This document shows positions 21,811 through 35,081 of a stretch of DNA of 64,000 nt, piece by piece. A program made the translations under genes and the position numbers. Source of the DNA: Symbiodinium natans (taxonomy: Eukaryota; Sar; Dinophyceae; Suessiales; Symbiodiniaceae); contig CAJNDS010002068.1 in the NCBI GenBank assembly GCA_905221605.1, positions 275,001 through 339,000 of the forward strand. Reading direction: 5' to 3'. Position 1 is the first letter of the stretch. Each line of letters starts with the position of its first letter. The notes below the pieces were generated by a model. The model made no database searches, was not told where the DNA came from, and saw only the letters and a list, made by a program, of their open reading frames with translations.

Positions 21811-23605
21811 AAGGTTTAGGGTTTAGGGTTTAGGGTTTAGGGGTTTAGGGTTTAGGGGCTTCTGAGAAGGATCTCAATCCCCGCATTCCCCGGCTAACAG
21901 GCAGGGGAGGCAAGGGTATTGGGCTCGGGGCTGCCCGCCGAACGTCGAGGTGGTACAGCCGGATCGCGGCAAAGGGATTGTCTTCCTGCCAGGCTCTGCG
22001 ACTCTGGCAAAGCCTAGTAGCTACCCTAAACCCTAAACCCTAAACCCTAAACCCCACTTCGTGCACAACTACATTCTGAGCTACCACAAGACATGTCGGT
22101 ACACGCAGGGCACGGCGGTCCAGAGGCTGAGCTCCACGAAGAATCTCCGTGCAGCGCAGGAAGACATCCTTCAGGAGAGAGGTTTTAGGGTTTAGGGTTT
22201 AGGGTTTAGGGTTTAGGGTTCAGGGAGGCTCCAAAAAAGCCCTAACTTATCAAACGGTCCCCACGAAGCAAAGACTCGAAACGGGACTGGAACCCTAAAC
22301 CCTAAACCCTAAACCCTAAACCCTAAACCCTGAGCCCAAAAACCGCAATATACCTGAGGCGCAGGTACCTCATCCCTCACAGGCACAGCGCCGTGCCAGG
22401 GGATGATCACCATGTAAACTTCGTCCTGCGCACGCGCAGCGCGAGGAGTTTCTAGAGGCCTGAGCTTCCCGTTTCCCGTCTCATGGAGTCCGTCTCATGG
22501 AGTCGAGGAGGCTCTAGAAGCTCTGAAGTACACAGTGGGGTTTAGGGTTTAGGGTTTAGGGCTTAGGGCCTAGGGCTTAGGGTCTAGGGTTTAGGGTTTA
22601 GGGTTTAGGGTCTAGGGTCTAGGGTCTAGGGTTTTGGGGGGGGGAAGCAGCTACATCTCTGAGCAGGCTTTGCGGCTTGCGGCGTCCTGCGAGGTGCGCA
22701 GGTAGAGGAGAGGATGCGGATGGCCTCACAGCCGAGAGCTGAAGACGTTGGGGGCCAGGGGGGTGTAGGGTTTAGGGTTTAGGGTTCAGGGTTCAGGGTT
22801 TAGGGTTTAGGGTTTAGGGTTTAGGGCTATGGGGCAGGGGGGGAGTTAGGGCAGTTCGGGGACCAGGACGAATTTCGACAGACCAGGAGGGCAAGCCCAA
22901 AACTGCTATTTGGGATGGTTTAGAAGAGAATATAATGGGGGTACGGGGTACTATAGTCCCGTACATCCCAAATTCAGAAACCCCCCCAAAAAAGGATAGT
23001 AATCCTCTTCTTACCCTTAGAGGGAAGAATGTTTTCATTTTGGGGGGGGTTCTTAACACACTGAGGACGGAGCCGTGACCACCACGACCCCTAAACCCCA
23101 AACCCTAAACCTTAAACCCTAAACCCTGAACCTTCAACCCTAAACTCCAAAACCCATACTCTTCCGCGACCTCCTCTGTCCTCTTGTGATGCCTGACCAG
23201 CCCTTATTGCCCTTCCTCACGCCTGATGCCTTGCCTGTCTCATGAAACCCATGTCTGTCTTCGCAGCCCTAAACCCTAAACCCTAAACCCTAAACCCTTC
23301 AGAAGTAGGAGTTGGGCAAGTGCCCTCCTGTTTGTCTGTGGAGCAACCTCGTAAGCCGATGGTTTTGATAGATAGTGTGCGACCTGTACATGTGTAGACC
23401 CTCCTTACAATGCACAATCCAGGTGTAAAACCCTAAAGGCCTGAAGCCCTAAAGCCCTAAAGCCCCAAAGCCCTAAAGCCCTAAAGCCCTCCAACCCCAA
23501 GTTCGTAAGCTTAAAACTCTTACAGCGAAAGGACTGCAGTAGACCCAAAAACCCTAAAGCCCGAAACCCTAAACCCTAAACCCTAAATCCTAAACCCTAA
23601 GCCCC
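21811..23605. repeat. Dense cluster of short telomere-like blocks
   Basis: At least ten blocks: 21811, 22023, 22182, 22291, 22538, 22765, 23090, 23267, 23446 (CCCTAAAG variant) and 23548. They alternate in orientation, with 80-250 bp of unrelated sequence between them. Confidence 0.85.
22974..23056. mobile_element. Divergent relative of the TTGCTTAAGAACC family
   Basis: Termini AGAAACCCCCCCAAAA / TTTTGGGGGGGGTTCTTAAC around an AT-richer core with CTTACCCTTAGAGGGAAG. Confidence 0.4.
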
Positions 23606-23952
23606 CTTGAACCTTCGGCCCCAGGCATCCCTCAAACTAAGGATCTGGCTTGGACATTGTCCCGTGGCCGCCACAGGCACCTGCCCATGAACCCTTTCAG
23701 AGCCCCCTCTTGCAATTAGAGGCTTTCAGGTTTTCAGGGCTTTAAGGCTTCGGGGCTTCGAATAACTTAAAGGTTGCTGGAGGGACGGAAGATAGATGTC
23801 AGCTGCCTCGAACGTGTTTTCGTCCAGGACGTTGACCTTGCCGTTGGGGCTGCAGGAAAGGCAAGGCGGAGTAATCTCCAAGATGTAATTACTGATGTGT
23901 GTTTGTAATTTCTAACTTAGTTTATTTGTTTTATTGATGTTTTTTTTGTTTT

Positions 23953-24280
23953 GGGGGGGGGGGGGAGGGAGGGGGGGGGAGGGGGGGGGGGGGGGGGGGA
24001 GGGGGGGGGAGGGGGGGGGGGGCGGGGGGGGAGGGGGGGGGAGGGGGGGGAGGGGGGGGGGAGGGGGGGGAGGGGGGGAGGGGGGGGAGGGAGGGGGGGG
24101 AGGGGGGGGGAGGGGGGGGAGGGGGGGGAGGGGGGGGAGGGGGGGGAGGGGGGGGAGGGGGGGGAGGGGGGGGAGGGGGGGGGAGGGGGGGAGGGGGGGG
24201 GGGGGGGAGGGGGGGAGAGGGGGGGGAGGGGGGGGAGGGGGGGGAGGGGGGGGAGGGGGGGGAGGGGGGGAGGGGGGGGT
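23953..24280 (+). repeat. (G7-11 A)n purine minisatellite
   Basis: About 330 bp of almost pure G runs broken by single A (one C) at 8-10-bp intervals. It could form G-quadruplexes and slip. Long open frames on both strands (Gly/Glu or Pro/Ser repeats) are by-products. Confidence 0.9.
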
Positions 24281-24382
24281 GTGGAGGGTGGGGCCGAACT
24301 GTTGGGTGCCAAGCTGCTCTGGGCCACTCCAACCTCAAAGTGGCGCGTGCAAAGCATCCATCCTGCTCCAGACATTGACACA

Positions 24383-24493
24383 CTAGACCCGGGAGTAACC
24401 TAGGAATTTTACGGGTGCCCTTTTTGGGTTTAAGGGGATTAAAAGGGAACCCAACCCCAAAAAAAAGGAAAAAGGGCCTACTCCCGGTCCTAG
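24383..24493. mobile_element. MITE-like element with CTAGACCCGGGAGTA ends
   Basis: CTAGACCCGGGAGTA and TACTCCCGGTCCTAG are inverted ends. The core GTGCCCTTTTTGGGTTTAAG resembles the core of 54697-54803. Confidence 0.6.
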
Positions 24494-25226
24494 CACATTA
24501 GGCTCAAAATATACAGTATGATGCACTCCGACATGAAACATCTGATTCCGGACGAATGCTGTTTGGAGATCCCATGCTGTTCCGGCATTAGTTCATGGAG
24601 TCCTTACCCAATCATGACGTAGAGAGGGATTTCAATGCATTTTCCACCTGCCCCTTGTTCATAAGACATGACAAACTGCCACAGGGCTGTGAGGATTCAG
24701 TGGGTATGCCTGCAGCTTCTCCGCTCAGGTGCTAAGTACATCCTGCTTCGGATGGTGTGAAGCCTTGTGTGGGAGAGACAAATGGTCCTTCGGCTGTAGC
24801 TTGGCGATCTGGTCGGGCAGGAACTCCACCCCCAGTCCTTCAGATGCCTCACAGTGCTGCACTTTGTGACGATGAAGCGCCGTTTATTGCGAAACTGTCC
24901 CTAAGTTGCCTCTGAGTCCCCACTACCCTGCTTATCCCAGTTCCGATTCGTCGCCCCAACATAGCAACGCAGGAACCTCTGATGCTCTGTGAGTAGAGAT
25001 GGGTAGTGTCATTGCGACTATTAGAATTTCGCACAGTGTACATCCAGGCCTTTTTGTTGTGATTGTCCGACTGGTGGCGCGTACTCAACGGGAGACAGGG
25101 GCGCAGCAAAAACGCAGCCAGTGTCTAAAACCGGTGAGAGCACTTGCTCCGCCCGCTGGAGCCCCGAAGCTGCCAGGAATATCAGCCCGGGCCGATTGAA
25201 GAATTGAGCTTTAAAATCCATCACTA

Positions 25227-25327
25227 CCACTAGGATGGGCTACTAGGCCCTAGAATCCCCATAATCAACCCTATAAAGGGCGTTTCTCTGCAGGGGGTTA
25301 TAGGGTTTAATAGCCCGTCCTACCAGG
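25227..25327. mobile_element. MITE-like element, TACCAGGACGGGC family
   Basis: Inverted termini ACTAGGATGGGCTA / TAGCCCGTCCTACCAGG with inner CCCTATAAAGGG. Second and third copies are at 27261 and 38380. Confidence 0.6.
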
Positions 25328-25710
25328 GCCATTTCACTCAAGAACGAAGGGAATCTCACCGTCACCGATCTTGGTGAGGATGTACATCTGGCCCGACTCG
25401 CCCTGGCATGTAATATAATTAGAATAGGGTCCAGGGGGTTATTATCGTATAATGATAAAGGGACCATAAGGGGAATACTAATAGTAACCCCTATATTGTT
25501 TTTGTGTGAGGATGTCGAAACCAGAACATGCGCAGCTCTCTTGCAGGCACTGTTGCTGCGCAATAATGATGAGATGGAAGATGTACCATATGCACGCTCC
25601 CCTAGTGCCCAGCCCTACCGGTGCCCAAGAATGCAACATCTGACTCCAAGATCCATGAGCTCAACAGATGCTGGCATGCTAGCTCAGGTCCACTTCCTAC
25701 AGCATATATT

Positions 25711-25804
25711 GTTTGTCAACATTATGGTCCCTTTTTGGATCCCTATTATAATACTGCACCTAATATTTAGGGTCCCCCAAAAGGGATCACAATTTTTTGA
25801 CAAC
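25711..25804. mobile_element. MITE-like element with TTTGTCAACATT ends
   Basis: GTTTGTCAACATTATGGTCC and GGGATCACAATTTTTTGACA form imperfect inverted ends around CCCTATTATAATACTG. Confidence 0.45.
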
Positions 25805-25994
25805 CATATGTATATACATGATTATACGGCATCTGCCTAGCACTTCTCCAGTGTGGGAGCGCTTGCAGCCCTAAACCCTAAACCCTAGGAGAGTCGGGGC
25901 CGACATCCGACTCCTAAAACCCCGATGAGGCCCTACGCCTATATAATTTACTATATAACAACAAACATAGGTACTATGTGATAATAAGTAAAAG

Positions 25995-26025
<31 letters not shown>

Positions 26026-26275
26026 TCATAGGCCCCGCTAGCAGTGAGACCCCGCCTGATGCAGGCGCATCTCTTCACCTTCGTTGCATGCAGCGTGAAA
26101 GCAGAATTCTAGTTGGCGTTCGGAGGCTCCGGGTTTCTAAGGGTAGTTGCACGGTCCCTTAGTATGGGCCCTTCAATGGGGGCGGGGGCCCCTTGTCGAC
26201 CCCCGACACACACTGCGTAACTTCCCTTAGAGGGTTAGAAGCACACCTATACTCCGGCGCGTGGGGCATAACCGC

Positions 26276-26372
26276 CTGGTTCTTAGTAGGGAATGAGGGA
26301 ATTCGGGCCCTATAAATACCGTTGAAGGGATTATACAGGGTCCTCATTCCCTCATCCCCTACTCAGAACCAG
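26276..26372. mobile_element. MITE-like element related to the CTGTTGGTTAGCAGGG family
   Basis: CTGGTTCTTAGTAGGGAATG and its complement ending CCCCTACTCAGAACCAG; interior GGGCCCTATAAATACC and GGGATTATACAGGG. Confidence 0.65.
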
Positions 26373-26511
26373 CCAGATAACGGCTTCACCACGAATAGTC
26401 TGGCTGCATTTGCTCAGAGTGAACACAGCCTCAAGCACACAGGGCATCGTGAGCACCGGAATCGCAGAGTCTGGCAACTCTCCAAGGTCTCTTTATCCAA
26501 GCTTTCAGACT

Positions 26512-26773
26512 CCCTAAACCCTAAACCCTAAACTCTAAACCCTAAACCCCAAACCCTAAACCCTAAACCCTAAACTCTTGCAGTCCAGAGGGCTCACATG
26601 CTGCAGGTCGATGTATGTCGCCTTTGCCTTGACCGGCGTCCGCTCGAAGTATTTGCCTGCTTGTCTGCCCATCAACGCTAAATCAACTAGTACCCTAAAC
26701 CCTAAACTCTAAACCCTAAACCCTAAACCCTAAACCCTAAACCGTAAACCCTAAACCCTAAACCCTAAACCTT
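26512..26773 (-). repeat. Two CCCTAAA blocks
   Basis: 26512-26577 and 26692-26773 around ~110 bp of unique sequence. Confidence 0.9.
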
Positions 26774-27260
26774 CCAGCCTAGGCCAGCTTCTTCCAGCAT
26801 TGCCCGGCCTCATGCACTGTGTAAGGTGTCGCTGCTCTGACCGTGTCCGGGGTGTGTGCGTGTGTGCTTCGACTCGGCATACTCGCAAAGAATTGCCTAG
26901 AATTAGATATGCACAGGCTCGTACACCTTTCGATGAATTCTGATTGCAACGTGCAAGGTCTTTCTGTTCGTTGTGTGCTTAGAGATGCGAGGTGATGAGA
27001 TGCATGAAAACCAGGTTGAGAAGATCTTCCTGAACACATAGGGCCCTACAAACATCCGGCGACATTCATCTGAGCCGGCTGCTCTTCTCCTCGTCCTTCA
27101 CAGAGGGTACCAGCCGAACTGTCTGAAACTCAGTCGGGACCTTGCGCAAGGAGCTGAATGACTACGACATGGGACAAGCACAGGAAGAACAAGCAAAAAA
27201 CAACTCTTGCTGGCAACCAGCCCCCTTCCTGCCAAACCCCTACCCTCACAAAGTCTGAGC

Positions 27261-27357
27261 CCTACCAGGACGAGCGATTATACCCTATAACCCTTAAAAC
27301 GGCCCTTGTAGGGTTGACTATGGGGATTATAGGGCCTCATAGCCCATCCTGGTAGGG
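27261..27357. mobile_element. MITE-like element, TACCAGGACGGGC family
   Basis: CCTACCAGGACGAGC at the left and GCCCATCCTGGTAGGG at the right. The interior TATAACCCTTAAAACGGCCC...GGGGATTATAGGGCC is shared with the other two copies. Confidence 0.65.
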
Positions 27358-27463
27358 TACAGATGGGTACAGCGAGGTTCGGGTTCCAATGGCACGGGAG
27401 CTTCAAGTTTAGGGTTCCTTCGCCTTTTCGACGCTGTAGGTTGAGATGTTCCCCTTTTATCCG

Positions 27464-27520
27464 AACAGTCCTTCATAGGGATTATAGTACCCCCTATTAT
27501 AATCCCTATTAAGGACTGTT
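27464..27520. mobile_element. 57-bp palindromic mini-element
   Basis: AACAGTCCTTCATAGGGATT against AATCCCTATTAAGGACTGTT leaves a loop of only a few bases around TAGTACCCCC. Confidence 0.55.
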
Positions 27521-28358
27521 AATGCATCCCAAGCTACAGGCCCTAAAGCCATTTCAGGAAAGGCACTCGTGTCCTCGGCGCACCCTTGCCCCAGTTGCCC
27601 TCCGCCTCACCTTGTCCTCAGCATTGCTGGGCCGTTAGGGAGTTTAGGGTTCTTAGCGTCCCTATGCCCTCTATGGTGTACGCACCCTCCTCACCCCCCC
27701 CCCTCCCCCTCCCCCTAGAATCAGAGCTTCAAAGGACGCCCTGGGCTCAGAAGCACAACTAAAAATGGGGGTCCGCGACTCGATCTCCCTTACGAAATTT
27801 AGCCCAACTTTGAGGCACAGGGGCACAAGCGGGATGTAAAAGCAAGTTGTGGGCAAAAGAAGCCGCACCCCTGCAGCGTGGGACTGCCCGAATGTCTGGA
27901 AGTTGATTTTTGCATCTCCAACACGCCAGAACCAATAAACCCCAAGCCCTAAACGCAAAACAACGAAAGAGGTAAAACTCGAAAAGCCCTAAACCCCAAC
28001 ACCCTGAACCCTCTCAACCCTTCATTGGCTTGGCCTTTAAACCCCTTCAAAAGACACCCCCTTTTGTACACCCAAAACAAAAAATATCTAAATTCGTCTC
28101 GGCTTTCAGCCGAGAAGGGTCTAGAACAAGCGGACGAGGATCTGGTCTATTTCCCCACTTCCTTTACCCCTGACCAGTCACCCCGCTGCGGGACCTGCCC
28201 AAACCGCCTGCAAAAACCGAAACCCGATGCTGCGATGCTTGCAGGCCGTGGCAATCTGCCCCTGCCTAAGGCCCATGGCTCTCTTGAGACCCCCGTGGAA
28301 CCCGCGTTGGGCAAGCCTGCGCAAGCGTTTACAATGCCCAAAAGCAACCGGGTTCACC

Positions 28359-28700
28359 ACCTAAACCCTAAACCCTAAACCCTAAACCCTAAACCCTAAA
28401 CCCTAAACCCTAAACCCTAAACCCTAAACCCTAAACCCTAAACCCTCCACTACTGTTTTAGTTGAGGCTCCCCAGGTTCCCTCCAGAACCATGGCTGCCT
28501 CGGTGCCCTCCTTGTTGTCGGGCCTGGGAAGGTTGCAGAAAGCCACATAGGGCTTAGGGTGTAGGGTTTAGGGTTGAGGGTTTAGGGTGGGTTTTGGGTT
28601 TTGGGTTTAGGGTAGGGCTTAGGGCCTAGGGTTTAGGGTTTAGGGTTTAAGGCTTAAGGCTTAGGGCTTCGGGCCTAGGGGCTTAGAGTTTTGGGTTTAT
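28359..28700. repeat. Opposed telomere-like blocks
   Basis: CCCTAAA x12 at 28359-28447, then degenerate TTTAGGG at 28552-28700. G tracts follow at 28741-28757 and 28779-28798. Confidence 0.85.
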
Positions 28701-29515
28701 GGAGAGTCACTCTCTGAATTACAGAACTTTTTAGGGGAGGGTGGGGGGGGGGGGGGGCAGCGAGGAACTACATGAACTCGGGGGGGGGGGGGGGGGGGCA
28801 TCCGAGGAACTACATGAACTCCCTGTCAAAGTCGCCTCTAAATACCCTCAACCCTAAACCCTATACCTTGTCCTCCCAATCTCTTGCCCGTGAAACATCT
28901 GGCGAGAGCAGCCAATGTCCACTAGGGCTCTGGCAGCGTGAATGTCTGGAGCAACTGGTAGGTGCCGCCCATCTCTGTGCCAGAAACCTGCGAGTGAAAA
29001 CGCCGATGCTAGACTTACACAGAAAGTGCACCACAAGTTCGAGTCGAGGTGCTCTGTTGTAGGAACCGGTGAACCTCGTCTCACCACTCTTGAGGATGAC
29101 TTGTTGCCGCAAGGAAAGACACTGCAGCCGGTAGTGACAGAAATGGACCCCGGTCTCGACCCCCAGCCCAAAACTAAACCCATGCCCAGACACTGTACCG
29201 GAGTGTTGGGCAACGCCTTAGGCTCAGAGCAACTGCCCAGCAACTCACAGTTCGGAAACTCTGGAAAAGAAAGCACCCTATCTGTGGCCAAGGGGCTGTG
29301 AATGAGACGAACTTGAGAGTCCTTGGGGCGCACCCGCACACTCGGCAAATGGATAAGGCTTTGCGCCTCCGGGCTCAAAGAGGGGTTTAGGGTTCATGGT
29401 TTAGGGGCTGCTGAGACTCATCGGGGGTTGATCTCCGCCTCCTTTGCGCTTCTGAAAAGCGCGACCACCCAGGGTACCTCCGTGAGGGAAGCCATGAGCT
29501 TCAATCCATTCAAAA

Positions 29516-29804
29516 GCTGCCACTACTCGAACCACAGGGCCCCTTCTTGATGTTGAGAACACAAAGAACGGTGGCAGTGAAAAGCAAGACCAAGGTACTC
29601 CACTCGACCTTCCAGTCGCCCACAAAACGCCTTGGCTCCGAACATGCAGTGCATCTCTGCCACAAAAAGCTACGGCTACTTTGGCTATCGCTGCTGTGGT
29701 CATATTTGAGGTTACCGCAGGTGTCACTCTGATGGCTTTCATGCAAAGAGGCGCATGTAAGCCCAAATGCAACACATCCACACCCAAGAAAATCTGCTAC
29801 CCTA
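29516..29804 (+). CDS. Possible exon with one membrane helix
   Basis: About 95 open codons: a polar N-terminal part, then a hydrophobic helix (LAIAAVVIFEVTAGVTLMAF) and a Cys/Lys-rich tail running into a CCCTAAA block. No ATG at its head and no partner exons found. Confidence 0.18.
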
Positions 29805-30157
29805 AGCCCTAAACCCTAAACCCTAAACCCTGCAAATGGCTTGGGCATGACCATGTCCTGCCTTTTGAAGCAAAGCAGCTCATAAGACTCCACCCTGCTG
29901 GTTCCAGGCAGCTTCTTGACCGCTGTCAGGAGCTCCTGATTGAACGGGTACCCCTTCTGTGTGGACCTGCACCCCTTGAAAAAACATGGCAAACCAAAAC
30001 ACTGGGGGCCCACAATGAGTCAACTGGCAAACTCCTCTTTGTCATCGGCATCCGCGTCTGCAGGATACTCATCACCTGACCAGGCAAACTTCGCAGAGGT
30101 TATGTTCAGAATAGGAAGTTTCCCGGATCTTGTTGAGGAAGCTTCAAGCTAGTACCC

Positions 30158-30416
30158 CTAAACCCTAAACGCTGAATCCTAAACCCTAAACCCTAAACCC
30201 GAACTTACGTTCCTCAACAAGAAAGCAGTGTGATGCTGGTGCAAGCAGCTGCCTAAGATCATATTTAGCACGTGGACCGTGAGGCTGGTGCACATGCAGA
30301 GGCAGTCTCAGTTCCCGGCACAGCTTCCTAAGCACAAGAGCGTTTAGGGTTTTGGGGTTTAGGGTTTAGGGTTTAGGGTTTAGGGTTTAGGGTTTAGGGT
30401 TTAGGGTGTAGGGTTA
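30158..30416. repeat. Opposed telomere-like blocks
   Basis: Minus-type 30158-30201 and plus-type 30343-30416. Confidence 0.85.
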
Positions 30417-31008
30417 GGGCCTTGACTGCTGTGACCCTGAAGAATTGCAGATGGGTGCAGCTTTCGCCTGGGGGTAACTTGAGACACCAAGCCTCGACCA
30501 CACAGATGCACCAACTAGCACACACCAAGAGATCCACGCGGTGGCTGCGCTGATGCAATGGTTCCCTTGCTCTACCACAGCCCAACATGCAGGCAAGCTC
30601 AAACGGCTAAAGGGAACCCGTAAGTTATCAGTAATTATTAGGGAAAAAGTAACTGTGTATCTCCTGGCCTGTGACGTGATGTCCCAACAGCAACTTTCCC
30701 CCCTGCCTTTTGCATGATTTGACCAGTGATGACTGGTACTTGTCGACTTAGCAGGAGGCTCGTGAGGCTGATTGCAGATGTGCCCAAACATTGGGGGTGA
30801 TAGTAATTATTAAAGTATTGAATTTTTAAGATGTAATGTTTAGGGTATCACTATTAGGGTATCAGGAGTTGCTGAACTGCTGCAGCCGCGCGGCAGCACT
30901 TTTGCTTCCTCCTTGCTGACCGCCGGCCGCACCACGGCGCTACGCTGCCGCTGCACCGAAGAGCGTGCTGGCCCTCATTCAGGGGCAGCCTTTTCGACTG
31001 CACGCACA

Positions 31009-31490
<482 letters not shown>

Positions 31491-33384
31491 TTAGCCTTTT
31501 GAGGGTTTGGGGCGTTCGGATCGAAGGCTGCGAGAGTCCTGTGGGTTAGCCATTGATGGCCTACTGCCCTTTGGAATCTCTCAGAGTCTTCAAGGAACTG
31601 ACCACTCGAGAACTCCCCGAAACCATCTCTTACCATAGTCAGATATCTTCCTTGCAGGGCCAAACACCAAATCTTGAGAGCAGCACCCGGTATGGAAGCC
31701 CAAAACCCAAAACCCTAAAGTACTACATCCTAAACCCCAGACCCTAAACCCTAAACCCTCAACCTATCTACAAGGGCTGTGCAGGCAAGCTCGGTATGGA
31801 CGCAGGGGCGTCCTGTGAAGCACAGGTTCAGAGCTGCAGTAGCAGCTGCAGCCTGAAGGAGGCTGTGGTGGCTCTTGAGGGGTTAGGGCTTTTAGGGTTT
31901 AGGGTAGTTTAGGGTTTAGGGTTTTGGGATTAGGGTTTCGGGTTTAGGGTTTGGGAGTTGAGGGGTTTAGAGTTCCAGGTTGCTTGGGCAAGCGTGAGCG
32001 TGGAGTAGAATCGCGACTACTGGACACCCAACACCGCATGGGCATGCTACATCGAGCATGCGCACGCAGGCTGAGCTCTAGCACGACCTGAATGAGTGCT
32101 AAACACGTAGGCATTCCGAATCAGGCATGGAGCCAGCAGCAATATGCTCGTGAGGCTGCTTCGGGGAGCCATGGCTCGGCGGCAATTAGTTGCAAGAAAT
32201 CGAACTGGTGTCGACAAAATCTCTTGATCACATCCGGGGCCTAGACCAGATCTTGTGCATCGTCATGCTGCAGGGGGCATATATAGTTATATAGTCAACT
32301 GCTTAAACGGAATTAAGCTGCGGACGACCTCCCCACACGACATGCACTGCTCTGCCAGGACTGGACACCTTGCTCAAAACGCGCCTCTTTCAGGATGTTC
32401 TGCGTGAGCCCTCTCCTCCGCCATGCTGTCAACAAAATGACGACAAGTGTGTGGCTCATTTGGGGACAGTTCCCAAGTTACAGCGTCCAACAGGAACGAG
32501 GCTTACGCAAGGGGGCCAACCAACCATCTTCAGATTTGTCAGCCGAAAAAGGCCGTCGAATAGGATGTCAGTTGGCTCGCCTGCATCGAATCTAGAGATG
32601 TCTTAAGGCGAACGTACATCTGAGGTGACAGTAGGATCACTGGAATCAGAACACAAGCGAGTTGATGTCACAACTTCCCAGTGTAGCATCGCCTCAGCTT
32701 TAGGATTTCAGAGGTGCGAAGCATCCCGAAATCTTGCGGATCCCATTTGTTTCATTTATCCCATTGTCTTTCCCGCGCATCTTGCGCGGCACATCAAGAC
32801 ATCAAGACATGCTCTGGTGAAACAGAACATGGCAGCGGCAGCACTTGCGGATCACTGCAATCATCTGCTTCTCAGGAGTCCTTCCTGCTCGCTAACTGCT
32901 GCCCCGTGCCAGAAACAAGGAGCCGCTGAGTCTTTGAGATGTTAGGGTTCGCACGCAGCTTGACGCAGAACTCAGACTAGACTAAACCCTGAACCCTAAA
33001 CCCTTTAATCCCAGATCGAGATGCAACCATAGGCTTCGCGGTCAGCATTGACTCCGCCTTGAAGTGAAACTACCCCATTGCTCACAACGGGAGGTGTCCA
33101 ACGCCTCGCATTCGGAAAGCTTCTGAGGCACGGAATATGCAGCTAGTGTGTGTGTTTCGGGCATACTCTAGATGTTTCCATAATCTACACAGATAAATTA
33201 AACATCCATCTATGTACATTTCTTTCGCTCTCGGAACTCAGAGTGCCTGGACGTACCTGCGCAGGTTCTCGTCTTGAAGCTGAACTGTAAGGCTTCCGGG
33301 TTTTGGACTTGCTAGCCAGTAACCATATTATAATAAGGGCACCCCTTTTGTTGGTTGGTTACTTCCTAAGGGAACCCATACCCC

Positions 33385-33653
33385 CTAAACCCTAAACCCT
33401 AAACCTAAACCCTAAACCCTAAACCCTGAACCCTTAACCAAAAAAAAAGTGTACAGGGCCTAGTACAGGGTACCACTGGGCTACCAAGAGGAAGTCCCTC
33501 ATCCCGGGGGTGGCCTCGCTATGACTTCCCCTCTGCTGCCCGCGCCGCTCGCCTCTCCGCAGAGACCTGTCAGCAGGGTTTAGGGTTTAGGGTTTAGGGT
33601 TTAGGGTTTTGGGTTTTGGGTTTTGGGTTTTGGGTTTAGGGTTTAGGGTTTAG
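33385..33653. repeat. Opposed telomere-like blocks
   Basis: Minus-type 33385-33432 and plus-type 33574-33653, the latter with a TTTTGGG sub-run. Confidence 0.85.
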
Positions 33654-33972
33654 ATCCAAGCCTTACAGCCAACCAACCTTGAGACGTTCATGGCCCGGAT
33701 CCCTGGATGTTGACAAAGGGTGCCTAGGGAACCTTAATAGAATATGCTTTTATATACCCCTTGTATACCAAAGGACCATACTTCAGAACCCTTTAGCAGA
33801 AGGTAAGGGGCCATACTAAGGGGACGATGCAACTTCCCATAGATTAGATGACCCTATACAAATGAAAGCACCAGCCTCCGAGTAGAGGGACAGGTACTCG
33901 GCCAAGTAACCCACCTCGCTGCGGAGCTTCTTGTCGACTGGGGGGTTGGTTGGGGAGCCAGGGGGCTGATGT

Positions 33973-34072
33973 GGTCACTTCTCTAAAATACGGTCCTTTG
34001 GGGTCCTTGTTGTGAGGCGGCCCCTCCTTGTTTAGGGACCCCAAAAAGGGATCGCAATTTAGAGAACTGACC
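33973..34072. mobile_element. MITE-like element, GGTCACTTCTCTAAA family
   Basis: GGTCACTTCTCTAAA at the left, TTTAGAGAACTGACC at the right. The core AGGCGGCCCCTCCTTGTTTAG is shared with 37285-37385. Confidence 0.65.
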
Positions 34073-34310
34073 GTATGACGATAACTGGATACTTTTTTGA
34101 GGTCTCTTGTGTAGTATACTCCCTATCCTTTGTGGTGGTGGGGGGTTTGCGGGGGAGAAGTTCCAAGGGTCCGGAATTCGGCCTATGAGCTTGCTGACGC
34201 GTGCTTGGAACACAGTTTCCTGTAAGGGACTACATCCCAGCTGAAAAGACACAGGAAGTTTCGGTCTTCAAGGTGTTTGGTGCAGCAAGTCAGTTTGGTT
34301 TTCTGGGGAA

Positions 34311-34580
34311 CCCTAAACCCTAAACCCTAAACCCTAAACCCTAAACCCTAAGCCCTAAATTTAAACCCTGGTCCGAAACTTGCGGAATTCTAGTGTAAGT
34401 TCAGGATGTGAGGGTGAGTTGATCTTTTCCTGGTCGCTGACTGTCAGCAGTGATTAAACCTAAGCGACAAAGTGCCACGGGGGTTTAGGGTTTAGGGTTT
34501 AGGGTTTAGGGTTTAGGGTTTGGGGTTTGGGGTTTGGGGTTTGGGGTTTAGGGTTTAGGGTTTAGGGTTTAGGGCTTAGG
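34311..34580. repeat. Opposed telomere-like blocks
   Basis: CCCTAAA at 34311-34371 and TTTAGGG/TTTGGGG at 34482-34580. Confidence 0.85.
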
Positions 34581-34845
34581 AGGAAGTCTTGAATCTACAA
34601 TCGGGGGCCAAGGTGGGGGGGTTTGCCTAGAATTTGGACTGGGAACTGGTCCGCCTTCTGAAGCTACCGATTCAGCGCTTCCCCTAAAGGCCCTACAAGT
34701 AGATCTCCCAAGAAGGAAAGCCTGAAACCCCTAGCACCTCCAACAGCTACCCCGAACACCCATGTACCCCCACTACGTCATAATCCCGCTAATAAGCAGA
34801 GACCCCTGAACCCTAAGCCCCATGATCCCCCCCGAATCTACTACT

Positions 34846-34945
34846 TGCTGAAGATCCCCCAATAAAATCAGCAAGATTCTGTCTTATAAGGGCAATACAG
34901 GGATCATACTGTACTCTCCTTCAATCTTGGGGGTGGTTCTTAAGC
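34846..34945. mobile_element. MITE-like element, TTGCTTAAGAACC family
   Basis: The core TTATAAGGGCAATACAGGG matches the element at 2972-3112. The right end GGTTCTTAAGC is conserved; the left end is degenerate. Confidence 0.5.
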
Positions 34946-35081
34946 AGATGGCAGTCATGATCCCCCTTGATCCCCCGAAGACCCCACAAATGGGGCCCCG
35001 GCGGGGTCTTCCGGCTGCTCTCGACAGACATCCACCAGGGCGCCTGTGAGCGCTGGAACCTCCAGGGCGAGGGAGGAGGGA

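Larger units (their letters stand above)
24494..26275. other. Unassigned sequence with two inverted-repeat elements
   Basis: Frames of 60-115 codons on both strands without domains. Elements at 25227 and 25711 and a CT microsatellite at 25999 are the only structure seen. Confidence 0.45.

Noticed and set aside
23917-24403. Overlapping ~150-codon frames on both strands (Pro/Ser- or Gly/Glu-rich)
   Set aside because: Produced by the (G7-11 A)n array; every phase is open and there is no coding signal.
28854-29378. 174-codon minus-strand frame
   Set aside because: Overlaps long plus-strand frames, lacks any recognisable motif and ends in a telomere-like remnant.
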